From assembly GCA_007130865.1 (NCBI GenBank), contig SLRR01000300.1, positions 1-32,716 of the forward strand: DNA of 32,716 nt, in the 5' to 3' direction. Source of the DNA: Spirochaeta sp. (lineage in GTDB: Bacteria > Spirochaetota > Spirochaetia > DSM-27196 > Alkalispirochaetaceae). A model generated the notes under the pieces. The model was not told where the DNA came from. It was given only the letters and a program-made list of their open reading frames with translations, and did no database searches. A program made the translations under genes and the position numbers. Of this stretch, positions 8,354 to 15,891 are shown in pieces. Within the stretch, counting starts at the first letter, position 1, and every line of letters starts with the position of its first letter.

Positions 8354-8389
8354 TCGGGACGAAAGTAGGGAAACACTCCGTGTGCGTTC

Positions 8390-10663
8390 TCACCGGCTGC
8401 TGATCGCCCTCCAGACGCGCTCGGGACTCAGCGGCAGATCACGGATCGCGACGCCGATAGCATCGCGAACGGCAGCTCCGAGCGCCGGAGCGACCACCAG
8501 CAGACTCCCCTCGCTGACGCCCTTTGCTCCGTACGGTCCGGGACCATCACCGTTCTCGATCGCATCGCTGATCAGTTCCAGCGGCAGGTCCTTGCTGGTG
8601 GGAATGCGGTAGTCGATCGCGCCCAGATTGCGTACGCGGCCTTCCTCGTCAAAGATGTAGTGTTCCATCATCGCGTGACCGAGTCCCATGATCGCCGCTC
8701 CGTCGTCCTGCGCGCGCACCTGCATCGGGTTGAGGGATTTACCCGAGTCACCGACCGACACATGCCGGAGAACCGTGAATTGCCCGGTTTTCGGATCGAC
8801 ATCCACCTCGATCGCGGTACAGTTGAACTCGAAGAACGCAGCGGTCCCGCTGAGCGGATGGCCGGCAACCGCGTCCTTGCGTCCAATCCCGTTACCGATA
8901 ATCTCACCACCCATTTTACCGAGTCCCGCCTGCGCCACTTCAACGATCGTGCGCTCGCCGTCGGGTAGACGCACCACGCCGTCTTCCACGACGACCCGTA
9001 GTTCCTCCGCATCATACACGCGCGAAGCGATCGCCCTGATCTGAGCCTGGATATCCCGGCACGCGTTGAGCACCGCGGTACCCATGATTACGGTGGATCG
9101 GCTGGCGGATGTCTGCTGGTCGTACGGGACGGTAGCGGTATCGCCCATAACGACGGATATCCGTTCAACGGGAATACCCAGCTCCTCCGCTACGATCTGA
9201 GAGAAAACGGTACGCGCGCCCTGCCCCATGTCCGATGTACCGGAAAAAACGAAAGCACTGCCGTCGGCGAGCAGCCGTACCGTGGAATAGGAGAGCCCCG
9301 TCGTTGGACCGGATTTTGCGCCGACTGCGATCCCCCGCCCACGTCCCGGCGGCAGCGGGTCTCCCCAGTTGATCAGCTCCGCGGCGCGTTTCACCGCCTG
9401 CTCCCACCGCCCGTCCGCCGGCGTGTCGCCGGGAACGAACTCCTCGCCGTAACGTGCCAGGTTCTTAAGGCGGATGTCCAGGCGATCGATACCGAGCGAC
9501 AGGGCTCCTTCGTCGAGGTTCATCTCGCGCGCCCAGGAAGTTTCCGGAACTCCGAAGCCGCGCATCGCCGTAGCCGGCGGTGTATTGGAAAGTAGAGCGC
9601 GGGCAACAATTCGGACAGCCGGAAGCCGGTAGGGACCGCCGGCAAGGAAGTTGCCCTTGCTCACGACCCGGTCGGCGATATCCACGTACGCACCGATAAG
9701 AAAGTTGCTCTCGATATCTTCAAAGACCAGGGTACCGTCGTTCTTCAGACCCGTCCGGATACGCACCTTTGCAGACGTGCGCCGAACCGCCTGGAAACTC
9801 TCTTCCAGAGTAAGCACAAGGCGCATCGGGCGACCCGCGCGCAGGGCCATCAATGCCACCAGGGGCTGCACATTAGGCCACTGCTTCCCACCAAATCCTC
9901 CACCCGCATCCGGAGCGATAACGCGCACCTTGGAAAGAGGAAGATCAAGCACCTTTGCCAGGATTTTCTGCGCCTGAAACGAGTGCTGAATCGTCGTCCA
10001 GACGGTCACTCCGCCTTCATCGGGAGCCGCTACGCACCCGTGCGTCTCGATCGCAAAATGCGTGACGATCGGGTACTCGTAGGTATTGTCCACCACAAGA
10101 TCCGCCTCGGATTCCACGCTTTCCACGGTACCCCAACCAAAGCGGTGTTCCGAGAAAATGTTTGTTTCGGCCAGGGGATCGTCGGCGCGACGCAAAGATG
10201 GGTCCTGGACCAGCGGGGCGTTTGTCGCGAGTGCATCATCCACTGTTGTAACCCGGGGAAGATCCTCGTACTCAACCCGTACCAGGGCGACGGCTTCCTC
10301 CGCCGCCTCCTTCGTCTCCGCCGCCACGGCTGCAACCGGCTCTCCGTGATAGTTCACCTGGTCAACGGCGATCACCGGTCGATCCTGAACCTGCGGGCCA
10401 AAGCGAGGAACGGGCTGCGGCAGATCCGCGGCGGTAATAACCATCCGTACACCCGGCACCTTTTCCGCCTCGCTCGTATCTATCGAGATGATGCGGGCCC
10501 GGGCCGATTGTATCGTCACCAGTTTTACCTGGAGGACATCAGCGATCTTCAGATCCGCAAAGTACTGCTGACCGCCGGTAACGCGCGCCAGGCCACCGGA
10601 ACGGGAAGGAGACATCCCGATCGAACGATGGGTCGTCGGTTTGGTATCCAGGTTAGTGCTCAT
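8390..10663 (-). CDS. XDH-family molybdopterin-binding catalytic subunit, set B (complete)
   Basis: A 757-residue large subunit. The N-terminal domain (about 20-130) has LARVTGGQQYFADL and VITAADLP. Mo-cofactor motifs are DAGGGFGGKQ, TAMRGFGVPE (xanthine-dehydrogenase-like RGFG rather than the CODH AYRCSFR loop), GTSDMGQGARTV, and near the C-terminus GPYGAKGVSEGS with the presumed catalytic Glu. It should hydroxylate a heterocycle or oxidise an aldehyde using water as oxygen donor. The start at 10663 overlaps the 2Fe-2S gene stop by 4 nt. The FAD, 2Fe-2S and Mo subunits form a compact operon from 12008 to 8390 with its own promoter and palindromic operator. The substrate is not determinable. 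Confidence 0.95.
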   Translation of the reverse strand: MSTNLDTKPTTHRSIGMSPSRSGGLARVTGGQQYFADLKIADVLQVKLVTIQSARARIISIDTSEAEKVPGVRMVITAADLPQPVPRFGPQVQDRPVIAVDQVNYHGEPVAAVAAETKEAAEEAVALVRVEYEDLPRVTTVDDALATNAPLVQDPSLRRADDPLAETNIFSEHRFGWGTVESVESEADLVVDNTYEYPIVTHFAIETHGCVAAPDEGGVTVWTTIQHSFQAQKILAKVLDLPLSKVRVIAPDAGGGFGGKQWPNVQPLVALMALRAGRPMRLVLTLEESFQAVRRTSAKVRIRTGLKNDGTLVFEDIESNFLIGAYVDIADRVVSKGNFLAGGPYRLPAVRIVARALLSNTPPATAMRGFGVPETSWAREMNLDEGALSLGIDRLDIRLKNLARYGEEFVPGDTPADGRWEQAVKRAAELINWGDPLPPGRGRGIAVGAKSGPTTGLSYSTVRLLADGSAFVFSGTSDMGQGARTVFSQIVAEELGIPVERISVVMGDTATVPYDQQTSASRSTVIMGTAVLNACRDIQAQIRAIASRVYDAEELRVVVEDGVVRLPDGERTIVEVAQAGLGKMGGEIIGNGIGRKDAVAGHPLSGTAAFFEFNCTAIEVDVDPKTGQFTVLRHVSVGDSGKSLNPMQVRAQDDGAAIMGLGHAMMEHYIFDEEGRVRNLGAIDYRIPTSKDLPLELISDAIENGDGPGPYGAKGVSEGSLLVVAPALGAAVRDAIGVAIRDLPLSPERVWRAISSR

Positions 10664-11142
10664 TTCTTCACCGCCTTTGACTTTGAAACGTCAAGAATCG
10701 CCTCGGTCATCTGCTCGTACCCGGCACACCGGCAGAGATTGCCTGCCAGCGCCTCCTGTATTTCCTCTACCGTGGGGCTGGAGTTACGCGTCAGCAGATA
10801 GTGCGCCGACACGAGTTGTCCCGAGATACAGAAACCGCATTGTGCGGCGCCGTGATCGAGAAAAGACTGTTGCAGCGGGCTTGGTTTTCCCCCGGACGCG
10901 AGGCCCTCCACGGTGAGGATATCGCACCCGTCCGCTTCAACCGCCAGCATCAGGCAGGAATTCACTGTTCGACCGTTCACGATCACGGTACACGCACCGC
11001 ATTCCCCCACCACGCAACACTCCTTGGTTCCGGTAAGGCCAAGGTCGTCCCGAAGAAGATCGAGCAGCGTGTGGCACACGGGAACATCCACGCTGTAACG
11101 CTGACCGTTTATCGTCAGCTCTATCGGATATCGATCACTCAT
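10660..11142 (-). CDS. XDH/CODH-type (2Fe-2S) subunit, set B
   Basis: A 160-residue small subunit with two 2Fe-2S clusters. The ferredoxin-type cluster uses C43, C48, C51 and C63 (CVVGECGACT). The second uses C102, C105, C137 and C139 (CGFC, CRC). It transfers electrons between the Mo subunit at 8390-10663 and the FAD subunit at 11139-12008. Both gene ends overlap their neighbours by 4 nt (ATGA), indicating coupled translation. It resembles the set A small subunit at 2349-2828 in length and in the AGNLCRC region. Confidence 0.95.
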   Translation of the reverse strand: MSDRYPIELTINGQRYSVDVPVCHTLLDLLRDDLGLTGTKECCVVGECGACTVIVNGRTVNSCLMLAVEADGCDILTVEGLASGGKPSPLQQSFLDHGAAQCGFCISGQLVSAHYLLTRNSSPTVEEIQEALAGNLCRCAGYEQMTEAILDVSKSKAVKK

Positions 11143-12008
11143 ACTGGAATTCCTTTCGATAATCGTTCTATCGCAGCCTGCAGGGCGCGGTATCCAAGCA
11201 CCGGGAGCATCGCGAGGCGGTAATCGGGCCCCGCGCGCATCGACCGAGGAGAAGGACTCGCTCCCGCCAGCATCTCCGTCAGAACCGGCATCTTCGCTTC
11301 CTGCGATGCGTTCGGATCGGCCAAAACGCCGCTCGTGTCAAACTCCAGCACCGGCCGGGGTCCGACGCTCCCGTAGGAGAGTCGCGTGACACCCTTCTCG
11401 TCGACGCCGACGCATAGCGTAACCGAAGCAAGATCGGTACCGCGTCTTCTTGTGAGGCGAGTGTAGGCCGAGCCCATCGAGAGCGTCGGTAAAGGAACGT
11501 CGATCCGCGTAACCAGTTCCCCCGGTTGCAGCGTAGTCTTCCTGGACCGCACGAAAAAATCGTCCAGCGGGATCGTACGCGCTCCGCCTGGACCAACCGC
11601 CTGAATCGAGGCTCCGTACACCAGGAGCGGAGGAGCGGTATCGGCCGCGGGGGAAGCATTGCAGATATTCCCGACGACGGTCGCGCGGTTGCGGATCTGC
11701 ACGGACCCTACCCAGCGCGCCGCTTCCGCGAGCGCCGGAAAGTGGTGCTGTACGTCGACGTTCTCTTCCACATCGGTCATCACCGTGGTGGCGCTGAGAC
11801 GCAGAACACCATCTTTTATTCGCACCTCGGGATCCAGTTCCGAAATATACTTGAGATCGATAATGATCTTCGGATCCACCTGCCTCCCCCGGAGAGCGAT
11901 CACCAGATCGGTACCACCCGCGAGAATATGCGCATCCGCACCGTACTCGGCGAGCAGGTCCAGAGCTTCCGCAACTGTCCCGGGTCGTACATACTTAAAG
12001 CACCGCAT
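11139..12008 (-). CDS. XDH/CODH-type FAD-binding subunit, set B
   Basis: A 289-residue FAD subunit with ILAGGTDLVIALRG near residue 30 and VGSVQIRNRATVVGNICNAS near residue 102. TRLTRRRGTDLASV lies in the C-terminal half. It is the first gene of the set B operon. Its ATG at 12008 follows a purine-rich AAGGTGG. A good promoter (12073-12101) and a 16-bp palindrome (12109-12124) lie upstream. The gap from the AOR/MoaD-like operon is 185 nt, so set B is probably transcribed independently of that upstream unit, though read-through is possible. Confidence 0.94.
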   Translation of the reverse strand: MRCFKYVRPGTVAEALDLLAEYGADAHILAGGTDLVIALRGRQVDPKIIIDLKYISELDPEVRIKDGVLRLSATTVMTDVEENVDVQHHFPALAEAARWVGSVQIRNRATVVGNICNASPAADTAPPLLVYGASIQAVGPGGARTIPLDDFFVRSRKTTLQPGELVTRIDVPLPTLSMGSAYTRLTRRRGTDLASVTLCVGVDEKGVTRLSYGSVGPRPVLEFDTSGVLADPNASQEAKMPVLTEMLAGASPSPRSMRAGPDYRLAMLPVLGYRALQAAIERLSKGIPV

Positions 12009-12072
12009 TTTCCACCTTGCCTTTCCCGTCCGCAGTCGGAGAAATGTGTATCACTTACCTGGAAGTGATTTG

Positions 12073-12101
12073 AGGATACACCGGCTTGTACTACCTGTCA
12101 A
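12073..12101 (-). promoter_or_regulatory. sigma-70 promoter of XDH set B
   Basis: On the minus strand TTGACA (12101-12096) is followed by a 17-nt spacer and TATCCT (12078-12073). The first gene starts at 12008. The palindrome at 12109-12124 is 7 nt upstream of the -35, unlike the other copies, which sit in or after the promoter. Confidence 0.65.
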
Positions 12102-12108
12102 CGAAAAT

Positions 12109-12124
12109 CGATAATCGATTATCG
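12109..12124. promoter_or_regulatory. palindromic operator CGATAATCGATTATCG, copy 1
   Basis: A perfect 16-bp palindrome upstream of the set B promoter. It recurs with small changes at 15862, 18704, 21175 and 27978, always at the start of a transcription unit. Its position upstream of the -35 could mean activation here rather than repression. Confidence 0.7.
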
Positions 12125-12193
12125 GCTGCCTGGTGTGCAGACAACGTAACGGCTGCGACAGATGCGTGCTTCACCGTAACGCCTTCGTCGGGG

Positions 12194-12466
12194 CTACCAG
12201 AACGTAATAGTTGCTCCGTCGAGTATCGGCTGATCAGGCTTAAGCACGCCCCTGGGTACCGATCCGATCTCTCCGTAATAGATCATCGTGTTAAGCGTAA
12301 GGACGCTTGCAGCTGTGTCCAGAAACATCTCGGAGAAACCACCGTACTTTCCGTCGAGTTCCCGGATAAGATCGCCTATCGTACATGCATCCGTCTCGTA
12401 AAACTCACCAAGCTTGCGGGTAATCGGATAAACCGCCGCGACATACTGCAGGTTCAGTTTCTTCAC
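12194..12466 (-). CDS. MoaD/ThiS-like small protein lacking the C-terminal Gly-Gly
   Basis: A 90-residue protein starting with GTG at 12466, overlapping the AOR stop by 4 nt. The pattern (KKLNLQYVAAVYPITRKLG, TIGDLIRELDGKYG, MIYYGEIGSV, LKPDQPILDGATITFW) resembles the ubiquitin-like fold of MoaD, which often accompanies AOR-type tungsten enzymes and carries sulfur for pterin cofactor synthesis. Canonical MoaD ends PPxxGG after the final DGDEVxFF strand. Here the protein stops at ITFW with TAG at 12194-12196. The other two frames past the stop show no nearby GG tail, so a simple frameshift does not explain it. It may act structurally in the AOR complex, or be a decayed carrier. Similarity is by eye and moderate. 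Confidence 0.6.
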   Translation of the reverse strand: MKKLNLQYVAAVYPITRKLGEFYETDACTIGDLIRELDGKYGGFSEMFLDTAASVLTLNTMIYYGEIGSVPRGVLKPDQPILDGATITFW

Positions 12467-14412
12467 CCCGTCACCTCGATTCCGTTACTTTCCAGATCCG
12501 TTATCACATCAACAAGGTCGAGCTCCGTCAGCTTTGCCCGCGTCGGCACGCTCGTCACCAGGTCCCATCCGTTTTCGGCGTAGTATTCGTCCAGCATCGT
12601 ATCCAGCACATCCCGACTTATGCGCTTGTACCCGAAGTCCGGCACGTCTTCGTGGCTCATCCGATACGGAACCCGATCGTCAACGCGGGAAAACCCTTCC
12701 CGAACGTTAAACAACCGATCCATGTTCATCAGACGCTCACCGGCACGCACCAGCTGCTGATACTCCAGGTCCAGTCCGGTCACGGCGTTAAACAGCTTCC
12801 ACCACGGACGCAGATCCAGTCCCAGGGTATCCCGCACCAGGAAGACGCAGCTCGGTAATGCTTCCACCACGGCTCTGCTTATCGTAAACCACCGCAGGAG
12901 TTTTCCTTTCTGCTCGGGATTACGCGTGTCGAACGCGAGTGTCAGATCCAGATCTATACCAAGCTCCCGCAACTCCCCGGGGCTGATAATCCCGGGATTC
13001 GGCGGATACGGGGGATACCAGCGCGTATGGTCGGGCCCAACCTCACTCACGGCGATCCCCAGCGCCACCATCAGCAGGTTTCGTTGAGTAATCGCTTCCA
13101 GCTCCTGGCCTTTCACGGCGAGACAATATTTCTCCGTGCCGCGCCCGACGATTCTCGCTGCTTCCGAGCAACCCAACGCGAGCAATCCGCCGAATCCTTC
13201 CTTGCGGGCGATTTTTCCTACAAGCTCGATGAGCGATTCATGGTCGTTCATGCCGAAGCGTAGTTCCACCCCGTCGGTATCGATGGTGGTAAGCAACCCC
13301 CTCTCAAAACACTCCATCGCCCAGGACAGGGTAAATCCAACGTGAAAGATATCGAGCCCGTACTGATTACAGAGCCCCGACAGAACCAGGACGAGGTCAA
13401 GGTCTCCGTTGTCGATCCCGGATCCGAGAGCGACCGGCTGTCCCGCCCAGTAGTTACCTCCGCGAAATCCCCGGTGTTTGCCTTTCTCGATCTGGAACGT
13501 CTTTTTACACCCCGGCCACGGACAATTGAAGCATGCCTGGCCGCGGCGGACGTAGTCGTCCATGAAAATCTCCGACGATATCGCCCGTGCTTTTTCCTCT
13601 TCCCAGGTCATCACCTGAGCGTTGCGGGTCATCAGATTTCCGAGACTCGGGAACAAACGGGAGAGAACGGGTGCGCCGTAGGTCGACCAGACCGGCGTCC
13701 ACATGTCACGTGACGTCCGAAGATCCAACCGTGTTCTGAATTCCCTGTACGCGTCGACGAACTTATCGTAGTCGTGCGGTTTTACACCGCCGTGACCGCG
13801 CACGACGATCGCCTTGAGTTTCTTTGCGCCCATCACTTCACCGCCGCCGGCGCGTCCCCCGGCGGAGTCGCGACCGCTGAAGACCATTGCGGCGTGGACG
13901 CCGTTCTCTCCCGCAGGGCCGATATAGAGACAGTGTGCGTCGGGATCCCTGATCTCCCGGTAGAGCGCGTCGTCGGTATCGTAGGTGGTTTTACCCCAGA
14001 GATGCCGGGCATCGCGGATTTCCACCGTTTCGTCCTCGATGAAGAGATACACCGGATTCTCTGCAATTCCGCGTATCGCCACGTACTCGTATCCGGCACG
14101 ACGCAGTTCCGGTCCGAAGAATCCCCCCACGCTTCCCTCACCGATACAGCCGCGAGGTGACTTCGTAGCAATGGAAAGGCGTCCCATGCCGACGGGGAAC
14201 CCGTCCATTGGCCCGGTTCCGATGAACAGAACGTTATCAGGCCCGAGCGGATCCGTTCCGGAGGGTACGTCACGGAAAAGCAGTCGGCTCGTTATTCCGC
14301 GTGTTCCGAGAAACAGCGCAGTGTATTCGCCCGGCAGTTCTTCGATCCAGGTTTTGCGTTCGGTGAGATCCACGTGCAGAACGCGCTGCCGTATGTTGTC
14401 ACGTACGGTCAT
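12463..14412 (-). CDS. aldehyde:ferredoxin oxidoreductase-family (tungsten/molybdenum bis-pterin) enzyme
   Basis: A 649-residue AOR-family protein. The family oxidises aldehydes to acids, or reduces acids, with ferredoxin at a tungsten-bis-pterin centre. The N-terminal beta domain (1-210) has VLHVDLTERKTW, GTGPMDGFPVGMGR, GGFFGPELRRAGY and MGAKKLKAIVVRG. The 4Fe-4S ligands are C294, C297 and C302 (CFNCPWPGC), with the fourth probably C522 (LPSCVF). AVKGQELEA near 432 matches the usual AVKG(L/M)E motif. The start at 14412 overlaps the ferredoxin stop as ATGA; the open frame upstream of it reads through the ferredoxin gene and is not real. The operon order is ferredoxin, AOR, MoaD-like, suggesting a dedicated electron partner. 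The substrate may be an aldehyde made by neighbouring dehydrogenases (inference). Confidence 0.93.
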   Translation of the reverse strand: MTVRDNIRQRVLHVDLTERKTWIEELPGEYTALFLGTRGITSRLLFRDVPSGTDPLGPDNVLFIGTGPMDGFPVGMGRLSIATKSPRGCIGEGSVGGFFGPELRRAGYEYVAIRGIAENPVYLFIEDETVEIRDARHLWGKTTYDTDDALYREIRDPDAHCLYIGPAGENGVHAAMVFSGRDSAGGRAGGGEVMGAKKLKAIVVRGHGGVKPHDYDKFVDAYREFRTRLDLRTSRDMWTPVWSTYGAPVLSRLFPSLGNLMTRNAQVMTWEEEKARAISSEIFMDDYVRRGQACFNCPWPGCKKTFQIEKGKHRGFRGGNYWAGQPVALGSGIDNGDLDLVLVLSGLCNQYGLDIFHVGFTLSWAMECFERGLLTTIDTDGVELRFGMNDHESLIELVGKIARKEGFGGLLALGCSEAARIVGRGTEKYCLAVKGQELEAITQRNLLMVALGIAVSEVGPDHTRWYPPYPPNPGIISPGELRELGIDLDLTLAFDTRNPEQKGKLLRWFTISRAVVEALPSCVFLVRDTLGLDLRPWWKLFNAVTGLDLEYQQLVRAGERLMNMDRLFNVREGFSRVDDRVPYRMSHEDVPDFGYKRISRDVLDTMLDEYYAENGWDLVTSVPTRAKLTELDLVDVITDLESNGIEVTG

Positions 14413-14804
14413 ACCACGTCTCCGTCGGGTGCACGCGCCCGGTCCTCGCCGGGCCGACGCCAGGGGAACGGCCACTTCCACGGAGCGACCACCTTGAACA
14501 GGCCATGCTCGCGACGAGCCGCTTCGTAATCGAGACGAACCTCCGCCGCGCGGTCGTGTTCGGCGTAAATCAGCGCGCCCGTAGGGCATAGTCCGACACA
14601 GGTCGGCCGCATGTCCTCATACAGCGATCTGATGCAATCCCCGTCGCAATGTACGATCGGCACCGATTTGTCGTCGCCGGGGATTTTGATCACCCGAATC
14701 GGTCCGGCATCGGCGCAGAAAACGCCAGACTCCAGAGATGAACAGAAAGACTCACATAAACGACACCCGTTACAAAGGTCTTCAATCACGTAAATCCGTT
14801 TCAT
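14409..14804 (-). CDS. 2[4Fe-4S] ferredoxin-like electron-transfer subunit for AOR
   Basis: A 131-residue Fe-S protein. One cluster is CNGCRLCESFC (C11, C14, C17, C21). The second can be formed by C53, C57, C69 and C73 (CDGDC...CVGLCP). The cysteines at 30 and 57 are extra or alternative ligands. After residue 85 the sequence is charged and lacks further cysteines. It resembles the HycB/AorA-like ferredoxin subunits found directly before AOR genes and should pass electrons to or from the tungsten enzyme. It is the first gene of the unit. No strong Shine-Dalgarno sequence is visible before the ATG at 14804. The upstream 102-nt gap is shared with the divergent AraC gene. Confidence 0.88.
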   Translation of the reverse strand: MKRIYVIEDLCNGCRLCESFCSSLESGVFCADAGPIRVIKIPGDDKSVPIVHCDGDCIRSLYEDMRPTCVGLCPTGALIYAEHDRAAEVRLDYEAARREHGLFKVVAPWKWPFPWRRPGEDRARAPDGDVV

Positions 14805-14848
14805 GCTATGTATATCGTAGCAAACCGTGGGTGTCCGGCATTCGGATA

Positions 14849-14860
14849 AAGGACGTCCTT
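14849..14860. promoter_or_regulatory. AAGGACGTCCTT palindrome between AOR operon and araC-type gene
   Basis: A perfect 12-bp palindrome in the 102-nt divergent region, extended imperfectly to ATAAAGGACGTCCTTAT. It is a candidate regulator site distinct from the CGATAATC motif. Function is inferred only from its position. Confidence 0.4.
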
Positions 14861-14906
14861 ATCTGATATATGGACAAACAGACGGGACAGGCGTACCATT
14901 TCTCCG

Positions 14907-15737
14907 ATGTCCCCTGTACAGGGTAACAAAGAAACCCACCTCGATGATTTCGGTATCGATCATCGTTTAGTAACCGCGTTCACCCGGAGCGGTCTGTGGG
15001 ATGATGATCCTTCCGACCATCTGAACATCCACTCCTGCCACCAGATTATCGTCGTAAACCGGGGCATGGTGATCGTTGAAGAAGCCGTGGAAAAACGCCC
15101 TCTCTACCGCGGTATGGCGGCGTTTATTCCCGCCGGGAAAGCACACCTGATCACTACTCTGCGTGACAAGATAGATGTGCGGTGTCATTCGCTCTTTATT
15201 GTCCCAGCGATTTATGCCGCTCCCGATGACGGGATCCGCATCTTCGAGACAAGCGAGCTCTGTCGCGCTCTTCTCACGTCGTTGAACGAACAAAATCTGG
15301 TGGATATCTCCGGCGGTATCTCCGGCCACTGCTTGCGCCTGTTTCTGGAAATCCTACCGTCGGACCTCCAGCGGGACGTGAACCCGATCAAACTTCCCGA
15401 ACCGCAAAGCAGTCGTGTCCGGCGTATCGTCACGTTTCTCCAGGACAACCACACACGCCGGGTAAAGCTGGAGGACCTGACACGGGTCGTATCTCTCTCC
15501 ATCCGGCAGATCTGCCGTTCCTTTAAGAGCGAGATGAAAATAACCACCTTCGAGTACCTGAAGATCTATCGCCTCCTGCATGCCTCCTCGCTTCTGAGCG
15601 ATCGCGAAAAAAAAGTGATCGACGTTTCTCACGACTGCGGGTTTGAGTCGGTCTCCACGTTTTTTAACGAGTTCAAGCGTTACTTCGGAATATCACCGGA
15701 CAGGTTCCGTGGCCACCGGTACGGCGAGCTGCCGTAA
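14907..15737 (+). CDS. AraC-family transcriptional regulator with N-terminal cupin sensor
   Basis: A 276-residue regulator. Residues about 35-110 look like an AraC-type cupin (HSCHQIIVVNRGMVIVEEA, GMAAFIPAGKAHLI), a small-molecule sensor. Residues about 168-270 are the double helix-turn-helix: VKLEDLTRVVSLSIRQICRSFK, then VIDVSHDCGFESVSTFFNEF and KRYFGISPDRFR. It is divergent from the ferredoxin-AOR-MoaD-like operon, so it probably regulates that unit, perhaps in response to an aldehyde or related metabolite (inference). The start at 14907 has only a weak ribosome-binding site. It could also influence the downstream unit at 15892, but that unit carries the CGATAATC-type operator instead. Confidence 0.92.
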   Translation: MSPVQGNKETHLDDFGIDHRLVTAFTRSGLWDDDPSDHLNIHSCHQIIVVNRGMVIVEEAVEKRPLYRGMAAFIPAGKAHLITTLRDKIDVRCHSLFIVPAIYAAPDDGIRIFETSELCRALLTSLNEQNLVDISGGISGHCLRLFLEILPSDLQRDVNPIKLPEPQSSRVRRIVTFLQDNHTRRVKLEDLTRVVSLSIRQICRSFKSEMKITTFEYLKIYRLLHASSLLSDREKKVIDVSHDCGFESVSTFFNEFKRYFGISPDRFRGHRYGELP

Positions 15738-15832
15738 CATCGAGACACCTGTCCTCGTCTCGCTGATATCAGAATGCGCCAACGCACTGATATAGCATAT
15801 ATTTTGTAATAATAAAAAAATATTTTTAGCGC

Positions 15833-15861
15833 TTGACATTTGCCCGGACCGGGTTGACGAT
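15833..15861 (+). promoter_or_regulatory. candidate promoter with AT-rich UP-like region before the PEP-type gene
   Basis: TTGACA (15833-15838) with a 17-nt spacer and a weak -10 GACGAT (15856-15861). Just upstream, 15790-15828 is strikingly AT-rich (TAATAATAAAAAAATATTT) in otherwise GC-rich DNA, like an UP element. The operator copy at 15862-15877 would cover the start of transcription. Confidence 0.5.
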
Positions 15862-15877
15862 TGATTATCGATTATCG
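15862..15877. promoter_or_regulatory. palindromic operator copy 2 (TGATTATCGATTATCG)
   Basis: Matches CGATAATCGATTATCG at 14 of 16 positions. It lies directly after the predicted -10 and about 15 nt before the start codon at 15892, a position suited to repression. Confidence 0.65.
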
Positions 15878-15891
15878 TTAGAGGAGGCTCC

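Noticed and set aside
14413-14589. N-terminal extension of the AOR reading frame
   Set aside because: It is Arg/Gly-rich and overlaps the ferredoxin gene out of frame. The real AOR start is the ATGA overlap at 14412.
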